A stretch of 64,000 nucleotides of DNA from Burkholderiales bacterium (GTDB lineage: Bacteria > Pseudomonadota > Gammaproteobacteria > Burkholderiales > Burkholderiaceae_C), in the NCBI GenBank assembly GCA_016223165.1, contig JACRPO010000008.1, positions 1 to 64,000 of the forward strand, read 5' to 3'. A program made the translations under genes and the position numbers. Each line of letters starts with the position of its first letter. The stretch's first letter is position 1. This document shows positions 18,142-26,307 of this stretch, piece by piece. The notes under the pieces are model-generated. The model made no database searches. It had not been told where the DNA came from and saw only the letters and a program-made list of their open reading frames with translations.

Positions 18142-19509
18142 ATGGCCGGTGAACGCCCCCCCATCGACGACCCGTTCGGCCCGGTCGGACCGGCCGGCGT
18201 CGAGCGCACCTTCGTCAAGCCCAACCCGGGCGGGCGCCAGGCGGCGCCGGGCGCCGGCTTTGCGCCGGAGGGTCACACCATCGTCGGCGGCGGTGGCGGT
18301 GCCGACGCCCCGGTCGACCACGGGCTGAGCCCGCTGCTCGCCGCGGCCAACCGCCTGCTGCTGCTCGTGCCCTCGCTGCGCCAGATGCGCAGCGCACCCG
18401 ACCCGGCCGCCCTGCGCGCCTCGCTGGCGCAAGGCGTGCGCGACTTCGTCACCACCGCGCAGTCGCACGGCGTCGCGCCCGAGCGCGTGATGGCGGCGCG
18501 CTACATCCTGTGCACGATGCTCGACGAAGCGGCTGCCGACACGCCCTGGGGCGGCGGCGGCACCTGGGGTCGCCACAGCCTGCTCGCCGAGTTCCACAAC
18601 GAGGCCTCGGGCGGCGAGAAGGTCTTCCAGCTGATGGCGCGGCTGGCCGACAAGCCCGGGGCCAACCGCGACCTGCTCGAGCTCATCTACGCCGCCATCG
18701 CGCTCGGCTTCGAAGGCCGCTACCGCGTCGTGCAGGGCGGCAAGGCGCAGCTCGAGGCGGTGCGCGCCAAGCTCGCGCAGATCCTCGCGCAGGCGCGTGG
18801 TCCCTATCCGGCGCCGCTGGCGCGGCACTGGGCGGCGCAGCCGCTGCCCGAGCGCAAGGCGCTGAGCTGGCTGCCGCTGGCGCTCACCGCGCTCATCGCC
18901 GTGCTCGTGCTCGGCGGTGCCTATGCCGCGTTCTCGACGACCCTCGCCACGCGCTCCGACCCCGTCTACGGCCAGATCCAGGCGCTGCGCCTGGCGCCTC
19001 CGGTGGCCGCGGTGGCGCAGCCCTCGCCGCAGCCGCGGCTCGCGGTCTTCCTCGAGCCCGACATCCGCGCCGGCATCGTCGCCGTGCGCGACGAGATCGA
19101 CCGCAGTGTCGTCACCGTGCGCGGCGACGGCCTCTTCGCGCCGGCCAGCGCCACCCTCGTGCCCGAGCGCGAAGCGCTGATGCGTCGCATCGGCGAGGCG
19201 ATGGCGCGCGTCGGCGGCAACGTCATCGTCACCGGCTACACCGACAACACGCCGATCCGCACGCTGCGCTTCCCTTCCAACTGGCACCTCTCGGACAGCC
19301 GCGCGCAGGCGGTGCGCGGCCTGCTCATGGCCGCCGGCGTGCCGCGCGAAAGCGTGCGCGCCGAAGGCCGCGCCGAGGGCGACCCGGTGGCGCCCAACGA
19401 CACGCCGGCCAATCGCGCGCTGAACCGGCGCGTCGAGATCACGCTGCACGCCGCCACGGCCACCGCACCGGCCGCACGCGCGGGCGCGGCGGCCTCGGCA
19501 CCGCGCTGA
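18142..19509 (+). CDS. tssL: T6SS inner-membrane protein TssL with OmpA-like C terminus
   Basis: The protein has 455 residues. The DotU/IcmH-type cytosolic domain (about 60-220) has LLLLVPSLRQM, YILCTMLDEAA and SLLAEFHNEASGGEKVF. A single transmembrane helix lies near 243-265. The periplasmic end (about 300-440) is an OmpA-type peptidoglycan-binding domain with VTGYTDNTPI, NWHLSDSRAQAV and NRALNRRVEI. This is the evolved TssL that carries its own peptidoglycan anchor. It binds TssM and TssK. Confidence 0.96.
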   Translation: MAGERPPIDDPFGPVGPAGVERTFVKPNPGGRQAAPGAGFAPEGHTIVGGGGGADAPVDHGLSPLLAAANRLLLLVPSLRQMRSAPDPAALRASLAQGVRDFVTTAQSHGVAPERVMAARYILCTMLDEAAADTPWGGGGTWGRHSLLAEFHNEASGGEKVFQLMARLADKPGANRDLLELIYAAIALGFEGRYRVVQGGKAQLEAVRAKLAQILAQARGPYPAPLARHWAAQPLPERKALSWLPLALTALIAVLVLGGAYAAFSTTLATRSDPVYGQIQALRLAPPVAAVAQPSPQPRLAVFLEPDIRAGIVAVRDEIDRSVVTVRGDGLFAPASATLVPEREALMRRIGEAMARVGGNVIVTGYTDNTPIRTLRFPSNWHLSDSRAQAVRGLLMAAGVPRESVRAEGRAEGDPVAPNDTPANRALNRRVEITLHAATATAPAARAGAAASAPR

Positions 19510-19546
19510 ACCGGCAGCGCACAACGCACGCATCCCGCACGTTCAC

Positions 19547-22500
19547 ATGGGCAAGATCCTCGGTCTCCTCTTCAACCGCTGGACGCTCGGCGCCTTGCTG
19601 CTGGCCGCCTTCCTCGCGGTGCTGTGGATCATCGGGCCGCTGGTGGCCGTCGGCACCTGGCGGCCGCTGGAGAGCAGCACGTCGCGCTGGGTGCTCACCG
19701 GCATCGTGCTGGCCCTCGTGGTCGCGCTGGTCGCCTGGAAGCTCGTCCGCGCGCGGCAGGGCAACCGCAAGGTCGTGGAGCAACTCGCCGCCACACCGGC
19801 CGGCGCGGCGGCCGCACCCGAGAGCCCCGAAGTCGCCGCCGTGCGCAAGCGCTTCGCCGAGGCGCTGCTGACGCTGCGCAATGCGCGCTTCGGCACCGCC
19901 GCCGCTTCGGGCCAGGGCCTGTGGGCGCGGCTGAAGAATCAGCTCGGCGGCCGCTACCTCTACCAGCTGCCCTGGTACCTGATCATCGGTGCGCCCGGTG
20001 CCGGCAAGACCACCGCGCTGCGCAACGCCGGCCTCAACTTCCCGCTCGCCAAGCAGCTGGGCGAACACGCCGTGCGCGGCGTCGGCGGCACCCGCCTGTG
20101 CGACTGGTGGTTCACCGACCAGGCCGTGCTCATCGACACCGCCGGCCGCTTCACCACGCAGGACAGCGACGCCGCGCAGGACAAGGCCACCTGGAACGGC
20201 TTCGTCGACCTGCTCAAGCGCTCGCGCAAGCGCCAGCCGCTGAACGGCGTGCTCGTCACCGTCTCGGTGGCCGATCTCGTCGGCAAGAGCGCCCACGAAC
20301 GCGAGCTGCACGCGCAGTCCGTGCGCGCGCGCGTGCAGGAGCTGCACGAGCAGCTGCGCATCCGCATCCCGATCTACCTGCTCGTCACCAAGTGCGACCT
20401 GCTTGCCGGCTTTGCCGAGCACTTCGCGGCGCTCGACAAGGACCAGCGCGCCGCGCCCTGGGGGTTCACGTTCCCGCTCACTCCGGCGAGCGCCTGGAGC
20501 GAGCGCCTGCAGCCCGAGTTCAACGCGCTGCTCGAGCGCCTCGACCAGGGCCTGATCGACCGCCTGCAGGCCGAGGGCGACACGGTGCGCCGTTCGCGCA
20601 TCTACGGGTTCCCGAGCCAGTTCGCCAATCTCGCGGCGCCGCTCGCCGACTTCACGCGCCAGGTCTTCGCGCCGTCGCCCTATGAGGCCGAGCCGATGCT
20701 GCGCGGCCTGTACTTCGTCAGCGGCACGCAGGAGGGCACGCCGATCGACCGCGTGCTCGGCGCCGTGGCGCGTCGCTATCGCATCGAGCAGTCGATCCTG
20801 CCGCCGCAGAAGAGCAGCGGCCGCAGCTTCTTCCTGCAGCGCCTGCTCACCGAAGTGGTGTTCGCCGAGCACGGCCTCGCCGGCACCGACCGGCGCTGGG
20901 AGCGGCAGCGCAACGCCTGGGCCATCGCCGGCTACGCGGCGGTCGGGCTCGTGAGCCTCGGCCTGCTCGGCGCGTGGACGATGAGCTGGCGCAACAACGC
21001 CGCCTACGTGCAGGCGGTGTCGCAGCGGGTGGACCTCGTGCGCCGGCAGGTGCAGGAGACGCCCAACCGCACGACGGCCGACCTGCTGCCGGTGCTGCCC
21101 GCGCTCGAGGCGACGCGGCGCCTGGCCACCGACGCCGGGCCCGTGCCGACAGCCGGCGACGCGGGCTCGGTGCCCTGGTCGCTCGGCTTCGGCCTCTACC
21201 AGGGCGAGAAGCTCGACGGCGCCGCCCGCGGCGCCTACCAGCGCATGCTCGTCGATGCCGTGCAGCCGCGCCTGGCCTTGCGCATCGAGGAGCAGCTGCG
21301 CGCCAGCGAGCAACCCGATTCGCTCTACGAGGCCCTCAAGGCCTACCTGATGATGTACGAGCCGGCGCGCTTCGAAGCGCCCGCGCTCAAGCAGCACATC
21401 GAGGCCGACTGGGAGGCACGCCTGGGCCGCGAGATCAGCGTCGAGCAGCGCGCCGCGCTCTCCGGTCACCTCGACGCCCTGCTCGAACGCGGCGCCACCG
21501 TCTCGCCGCTGCCGCGCGACCAGGCGCTCATCGAGTCCACGCGCACGCGCCTGGCCGCCGTGCCGCTGCAGCAGCGCGTCTACAACCGCCTGCGCCAGCG
21601 CGGCCTGGGCGCCGAGTTCCGCGAGGTCACCGTGGCCGAGGCGGGCGGGCCGAACGCGCAGCTCGTCTTCGTGCGCGCGAGCGGCCTGCCGCTCACCAAG
21701 GGCGTGAGCGGCCTCTTCACCTACGACGGCTACCACAAGGGGTTCCAGAAGGTCGTCGGCGAGGTGACGAAGACGCTCGCGGCCGAACAGAGCTGGGTGC
21801 TCGGCATCGAGCCCGTGCCGATGCTGACGACGGCCGCCGCACCGGGCCAGACAGCGGGCCAGGCCGCCGGCCCGGTGGTGGCTCAGGCCGCGGATGGCCT
21901 GCTCGGCTCCGGCAAGCTCGTCAACGACGTGCGCCGCCTCTACCTCAACGAGTACCGCGAGACCTGGCGCGCGTACATCGCCGACGTGCGCCTGCAGCCG
22001 CTGACCAGCATGGCGCAGGCGATCGAGAAGACGCGCTTCCTCGCCGGGCCCGACACGCCGCTCGTGCCGATGCTCAGGCGCTTCTCGAAGGAGACGACGC
22101 TGCTCGCGCCGCAGCCCGGTGCCGCAGGTGTGGCCGGCTCGCTCGTCGAGCGGGGCCGTCAGGCGGTGAGCGGGGCGCTCGGCGGGGCGGCGCCGTTGAT
22201 CGCGCCCGGCGAACGGCTCGAGAACATCGTCGACGACGAGTTCCGAACGCTGCGCGCGATGGTCACCGGCCCCGAAGGCGGCAAGCCGCCGATCGAGGGC
22301 CTGATCGAGCGTTTGAAGGAACTGCAGGTGCACCTGATCGCCGTCGATCAGGCGCTCAAGGCGAAGGCGCCGCCGCCCACCTCGCCGCTGCCCAACCAGC
22401 TCAAGGCCGAGGGCGGCAGCTCACCCGAGCCGGTGCGCGGGCTGCTCGATTCGCTGGGCAGCAGCGCCGGGCGTGCCGCCAGCATTGCCCTGCGTGGCTC

Positions 22501-23185
22501 GCTTGCCGCCGAGGTGCGCTCGGCGGTCGGCGAGTTCTGCCAGCAGGCCATCACGGGCCGTTATCCGTTCGACCCGACGGCGGCGCGCGAGGTGACGCCG
22601 GCCGACTTCGCGGCCCTCTTCGGCCCCGGTGGCAAGTTCGAGCAGATGCAGACCAAGCTCGCGCCGTACATCGACACGAGCACGCGGCCCTGGCGCTTCC
22701 TGCCGGTGGACGGCGCGCCGCTGGGCACCGACCTCGGCACGCTGCCGCAGTTCCAGCGCGCCAAGGAGATCCGCGACGCCTTCTTCGCCACCGGCCCGAT
22801 GCCCGGCGTGCGCCTGGTGATGAAGCCTTTCGAGATGGACGCGCGCCTGAAGGAGTTCCTGCTCGACGTCGACGGGCAACTGCTGCGCTACGACCACGGC
22901 CCGCAGATCCCGGTGGAAATCAAGTGGCCGGGGCCGCGCGGCAGCGGCGTCGTGCGCGTGACGGTGCAGCCGGCCGGCGGCAGCGGCCTCGTCAACGACG
23001 GCGCGTGGGCGCTGTTCCGCCTCTTCGAGCGCGTCACCATCACGCCGGGCAACTCCTCCGAGAAGTTCCGCGCCACCTTCGATATCGACGGCCGCAAGGC
23101 CATCTTCGATGTCACGAGCAGCAGCGTGCGCAATCCGCTGCGCCTGCCCGACGTGCGCTCGTTCCAGTGCCCGAACGGGCTCTGA
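19547..23185 (+). CDS. tssM: T6SS inner-membrane protein TssM (IcmF)
   Basis: The protein has 1212 residues. Two N-terminal transmembrane helices (about 12-35 and 48-66) precede a cytosolic GTPase-like domain with Walker A GAPGAGKT (148-155) and LIDTAGR (196-201). A third helix lies near 456-478. The remaining 730 residues are periplasmic, with the C-terminal domain (about 1050-1200) that binds TssJ. TssM spans the envelope in the TssJLM complex. The Walker A motif is intact, so nucleotide binding is likely retained. Confidence 0.97.
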   Translation: MGKILGLLFNRWTLGALLLAAFLAVLWIIGPLVAVGTWRPLESSTSRWVLTGIVLALVVALVAWKLVRARQGNRKVVEQLAATPAGAAAAPESPEVAAVRKRFAEALLTLRNARFGTAAASGQGLWARLKNQLGGRYLYQLPWYLIIGAPGAGKTTALRNAGLNFPLAKQLGEHAVRGVGGTRLCDWWFTDQAVLIDTAGRFTTQDSDAAQDKATWNGFVDLLKRSRKRQPLNGVLVTVSVADLVGKSAHERELHAQSVRARVQELHEQLRIRIPIYLLVTKCDLLAGFAEHFAALDKDQRAAPWGFTFPLTPASAWSERLQPEFNALLERLDQGLIDRLQAEGDTVRRSRIYGFPSQFANLAAPLADFTRQVFAPSPYEAEPMLRGLYFVSGTQEGTPIDRVLGAVARRYRIEQSILPPQKSSGRSFFLQRLLTEVVFAEHGLAGTDRRWERQRNAWAIAGYAAVGLVSLGLLGAWTMSWRNNAAYVQAVSQRVDLVRRQVQETPNRTTADLLPVLPALEATRRLATDAGPVPTAGDAGSVPWSLGFGLYQGEKLDGAARGAYQRMLVDAVQPRLALRIEEQLRASEQPDSLYEALKAYLMMYEPARFEAPALKQHIEADWEARLGREISVEQRAALSGHLDALLERGATVSPLPRDQALIESTRTRLAAVPLQQRVYNRLRQRGLGAEFREVTVAEAGGPNAQLVFVRASGLPLTKGVSGLFTYDGYHKGFQKVVGEVTKTLAAEQSWVLGIEPVPMLTTAAAPGQTAGQAAGPVVAQAADGLLGSGKLVNDVRRLYLNEYRETWRAYIADVRLQPLTSMAQAIEKTRFLAGPDTPLVPMLRRFSKETTLLAPQPGAAGVAGSLVERGRQAVSGALGGAAPLIAPGERLENIVDDEFRTLRAMVTGPEGGKPPIEGLIERLKELQVHLIAVDQALKAKAPPPTSPLPNQLKAEGGSSPEPVRGLLDSLGSSAGRAASIALRGSLAAEVRSAVGEFCQQAITGRYPFDPTAAREVTPADFAALFGPGGKFEQMQTKLAPYIDTSTRPWRFLPVDGAPLGTDLGTLPQFQRAKEIRDAFFATGPMPGVRLVMKPFEMDARLKEFLLDVDGQLLRYDHGPQIPVEIKWPGPRGSGVVRVTVQPAGGSGLVNDGAWALFRLFERVTITPGNSSEKFRATFDIDGRKAIFDVTSSSVRNPLRLPDVRSFQCPNGL

Positions 23186-23231
23186 CGGGCGCGGCGGCCG
23201 GCCACGCACACCGCAGCCCGGGCAGCCGACG

Positions 23232-23993
23232 ATGGGGCACGACGCAGGCGTGAACGCCGGCCCGCCGGGCTGGTACGGCAAGCTCAGCACGCTCGGCGAC
23301 TTCGCCTCGCGCCGGCTGCCGCCCGTTGCGCAGCAGGCGCTCGACCGCTGGCTCTCCGACATCGTGGCCGGCAGCCGCCACCAGCTCGGCGAAGACTGGC
23401 TGCAGCGGTATCTCGATTCGCCGCTGCAGCGCTTCGTGCTCGGCCCCGAGGTGATCGACGGCAGCTGGTGGTTCGGCGCGATGATGGCCAGCTGCGACAA
23501 CGTCGGCCGCTACTTCCCGCTCGTCGTGCTGCAGGCGCGCCCGGCGCCGCCGCTCGAGTGCCTCGGCCTCGACCACCTCGAGCTGTGGTGGCAGCGCGTG
23601 GGCGAGGCGGCACTGGAGACGCTTGCCGACGAGGTCGACGTGGAGCGCTTCGATCGCGCGCTGGCGGATCTGCCCCCCTGGCCCGCGCCACGGCAGGTGC
23701 CCGCCTGGCTCATGCCCTGGCCCGTTCACGTGCCTGCTCACATGCCCGCTCACTTGCCCGATGCCGCCGATGCGGCCGACGCTTCCCACGGTGCCGCGGT
23801 GGCCCGGCTGCCGCCCGCCTGCACCCCGGGCGATCTGGTGCAGGCACTCGCGGCGAGCGACTGGATGCGGCGCCTGCGCGGCCACAGCCTGTGGTGGTCG
23901 TGGCGCCCGCAGGGTGGCGAGAGCACCTGCCGCATCGTCGCCGGGCTGCCCTCCGCGGCGGTGTTCGCCGCGATGCTGGGGCCCGCGGCCTGA
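23232..23993 (+). CDS. tagF: T6SS-associated protein TagF (DUF2094)
   Basis: The protein has 253 residues, starting close to the family signature GWYGKLSTLGDFASRRLP (about 13-30) and followed by ALDRWLSDIVAGSR and GSWWFGAMMASCDNVGRYFPLVV. TagF represses T6SS assembly after translation, in P. aeruginosa by sequestering Fha1 and in some species fused to PppA. Here PppA is a separate gene on the opposite strand 1.3 kb away. The gene ends the tssJKLM-tagF operon and converges with the LanC-like gene after 20 nt. Confidence 0.92.
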   Translation: MGHDAGVNAGPPGWYGKLSTLGDFASRRLPPVAQQALDRWLSDIVAGSRHQLGEDWLQRYLDSPLQRFVLGPEVIDGSWWFGAMMASCDNVGRYFPLVVLQARPAPPLECLGLDHLELWWQRVGEAALETLADEVDVERFDRALADLPPWPAPRQVPAWLMPWPVHVPAHMPAHLPDAADAADASHGAAVARLPPACTPGDLVQALAASDWMRRLRGHSLWWSWRPQGGESTCRIVAGLPSAAVFAAMLGPAA

Positions 23994-24013
23994 TTCGACT
24001 CCGGCGCGGCTGG

Positions 24014-25297
24014 CTACACGAAGTCCAGCGCCGGCATCTCCGCCGTGCCGGTGTGGCAGTGCCAGAGAAAGATCGCGAGGCCGGGGTCGCCCGTCCAGAG
24101 CGTGTTGCGACCGTGCCCGTACTGCTGCCGCATGCGCTCGCATTGCATCACGGCGTGCATCGCGAAGGCCCTGGCGCGCTCGAGCCACAGCGCATCGCCG
24201 GTGCGCCGGAAGAGCTTCAGGAAGGCATAGCCGTTGCCGGCCGTGCCGTGGCACAGGCCATGCCCCTTGGCGAGCGGCCCGGCGCGCCAGACCGCGCGGC
24301 CGGCGCGCACGAGCAGATCGTCGAACTCTGCCGAACGACCGGCCGGAAAGTCGGCCAGAGCCGTGATGAACCCTGGTGCGCCGTGGCACCACTGCATCAG
24401 CATGCTCGTGCTGCCCGCGCGTGGCGTGAACGTGCCCGCGGGCCAGTTGACGGCGCCGTCCCCGCCAAGCTCACCGTCCTCACGGCCCGCTCGCTTCGCC
24501 GTCATGCGCAGCATCGTCACGCAGCGCTCGTAGAGGATCTCGCGCCGCTCGTCGTCGAGCAGCGCCGCGCCCTTGAGCAGCGGATAGGCGTTGCCGGCGA
24601 AGCCGTGCCCGGCGCCGAAATACTGCACGACCTTGCCGTACAGGTCCTGCGTCCAGAGATGGCAGCCCGCCTTCTCGTCGGGGAGCCAGGTGCGCCACAC
24701 CTCGTCGACGTTGTCGAGGAAGAGCCGGCGCCAACGCTCCTGGCCCGTGGCCTGCCACAGGTGCCAGGCCGCGACCATCGTGCCGGGCGCGCCCCACAAG
24801 GCTTCGTTGGTGGGGTTGGCGATGTTCGACCGAATCGAGGCGAAGAGGCGCTCCTGCGCATCGGGCGCGCCGGTGAGGCGCCAGCGCACGAGCTGCACGC
24901 CGGCCTCGCCGAGGAAGTAGGAGGGCAGCACGGCGCCCGTGTCCGGCTCGTCGAGGTAGGCCGCCGCGGCCTGCTCGATGCCCGCGGCGGCGTCCAGCGC
25001 CTGCGGCACCGCGCCTTCGCGCTGCAGGCAGGCCAGCGCCCACAGCACGCCGGCGCTGCCGAGGTACAGACCCTTGAACCCGGTGCGCGGCGCGTCGCCG
25101 TCGGCGTCGAGCGGGTGCAGCGGCCAGCGCGGCCACGCACTGCCCGGCAGCCGCTCGCGCACGACGCCTTCGACGATGGCGCCGATCGCGGCGCGGGCGC
25201 GCTCCTCGCTCCAGGGTGCGCCGCCGAGGGCCTCGTGGCGCTCGGGCTCGAAGAGCGCGATGTCGGGCATGCGGCCGTGGCCCCTTGGTTGATTCAT
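24014..25297 (-). CDS. LanC/LANCL-like zinc protein in the T6SS locus
   Basis: The protein has 427 residues and matches the alpha-toroid LanC family. Repeated Gly-rich turns occur (LYLGSAGV, YFLGEAGV, LWGAPGTM, FGAGHGFAG, GTAGNGYAFL). The zinc ligands are present as Cys304 (WCHG), Cys349 and His350 (CHG), and the catalytic-type His231 (GAGHG) is at the NisC-like spacing. LanC enzymes add Cys thiols to dehydroamino acids; mammalian LANCL proteins add glutathione to dehydro residues formed from phospho-Ser/Thr. No lanthipeptide precursor or LanB dehydratase is seen. It is the third gene of an apparent fha-pppA-lanC operon (26-nt gap, GAGGGGAG site). Its T6SS role is unknown. Confidence 0.85.
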   Translation of the reverse strand: MNQPRGHGRMPDIALFEPERHEALGGAPWSEERARAAIGAIVEGVVRERLPGSAWPRWPLHPLDADGDAPRTGFKGLYLGSAGVLWALACLQREGAVPQALDAAAGIEQAAAAYLDEPDTGAVLPSYFLGEAGVQLVRWRLTGAPDAQERLFASIRSNIANPTNEALWGAPGTMVAAWHLWQATGQERWRRLFLDNVDEVWRTWLPDEKAGCHLWTQDLYGKVVQYFGAGHGFAGNAYPLLKGAALLDDERREILYERCVTMLRMTAKRAGREDGELGGDGAVNWPAGTFTPRAGSTSMLMQWCHGAPGFITALADFPAGRSAEFDDLLVRAGRAVWRAGPLAKGHGLCHGTAGNGYAFLKLFRRTGDALWLERARAFAMHAVMQCERMRQQYGHGRNTLWTGDPGLAIFLWHCHTGTAEMPALDFV

Positions 25298-25323
25298 TCG
25301 CAGGCTCCCCTCTCAGGGCATCC

Positions 25324-26124
25324 TCAAGGCAGGCTCCGCGGCCTCGTGTCCTCGAAGCGCGCGATGGTCATCTCGCCCGGGTTGCCCACCCACAGCGCCA
25401 CCGCGGTGTAGTTGTCCTGGCGCGGCAAGGCGCGCCCGGCAATGTGCCGGCGCATGTCGTCGAGCCACTCCTCGGGGGAGTCGGCACGGTGCAGCGCGGC
25501 GGCAATGTCCTGCGGCTCGAAGCTGTCCCACCAGCCGTCGCTGCACAGCAAGAAGGCATCGCCCTCCATCAGCTCGACCGGCCGCGCCACGGTGTGCGGA
25601 CTCACCTCGCCTTCGATGCCGAGCGCCGCCAGCAGGTGGTTCTTCTGCGGATGCGCGCGACCCTGCTCCTCGCTCAGCATGCCCGAGCGCACCATGTGCT
25701 GCACGATGCTGTCGTCCTGCGTCAGCAGCTCGCCCTGGCCGTGGCGCACGCGGTACAGGCGCGAGTCGCCGACATGCGACCACAGCGCCTGCTCGAGCGA
25801 CGGGTGCACCCACAGCGCGACGACGGTGGTGTGCATGCGGTGTTCGGGCCGCCGTTGCCCCTGCTGCTCGTCGAGCAGCTCGGCATGCGCGTCGCGCACG
25901 ACGCGCGTGAGGTGCTCGGGCGAGAACTCCGCCTCGGCGGCGGCGAGGGCGCGCGCGATGCTCTCCACCGCGCGGTACGAGGCCTCCTCGCCGCGCGAGT
26001 GGCCGCCGGCGCCGTCGGCCAGCACGGCGTAGTGGCCCGCCGGGCCGCTGCCGTGGCGCAGGTCATCCTCGTTGCCGCCGCGCGCCCCGGGGTCGGTGCA
26101 ACTGGCGATGCGCAGGCGCGACAT
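25324..26124 (-). CDS. PP2C-type Ser/Thr phosphatase (PppA-like)
   Basis: The protein has 266 residues and all the PP2C metal-binding motifs: NEDD (18-21), ADGAGGH (36-42), GDSRLYRVR (119-127), CSDGWWD (194-200) and DNYTAVAL (237-244). It is cytosolic. In the T6SS threonine-phosphorylation pathway PppA removes phosphate placed on Fha by the kinase PpkA and so switches secretion off. The genetic link to the FHA gene upstream and to tagF supports that role. No PpkA is present in this window. Confidence 0.93.
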   Translation of the reverse strand: MSRLRIASCTDPGARGGNEDDLRHGSGPAGHYAVLADGAGGHSRGEEASYRAVESIARALAAAEAEFSPEHLTRVVRDAHAELLDEQQGQRRPEHRMHTTVVALWVHPSLEQALWSHVGDSRLYRVRHGQGELLTQDDSIVQHMVRSGMLSEEQGRAHPQKNHLLAALGIEGEVSPHTVARPVELMEGDAFLLCSDGWWDSFEPQDIAAALHRADSPEEWLDDMRRHIAGRALPRQDNYTAVALWVGNPGEMTIARFEDTRPRSLP

Positions 26125-26307
26125 GGTCTTGCGGGGCTTCTTGGGTGTTCTGGTTGGCTCGGACGGCGCGTGCCCGGGGCCGGGGGCGACGGTTCGTCAT
26201 CATCATCGACGACAAGCGGCTGCGCGGGCAAGCACCCAGCTTGTCGACAGGCGCGGGGAATCCTCTCTTTGCGGGCGGTCGCCGATGCGCTCCAGCCGCT
26301 CAGCCGC

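Noticed and set aside
16645..19533. 962-codon minus-strand frame opposite tssK and tssL
   Set aside because: Low-complexity Arg/Ala/Gly composition with no motif; the + strand holds two clear T6SS genes.
19439..22333. 964-codon minus-strand frame opposite tssM
   Set aside because: Composition is that of a codon-position shadow and the + strand encodes an intact TssM.
24014..25297. A lanthipeptide biosynthesis cluster around the LanC-like gene
   Set aside because: No dehydratase, precursor peptide, protease or ABC exporter is found on either side; the neighbours are T6SS regulatory genes.
26125..26307. Small gene or promoter between the FHA and PP2C genes
   Set aside because: The 183-nt gap has no conserved open frame, convincing promoter or strong hairpin; it is probably spacer within the operon.
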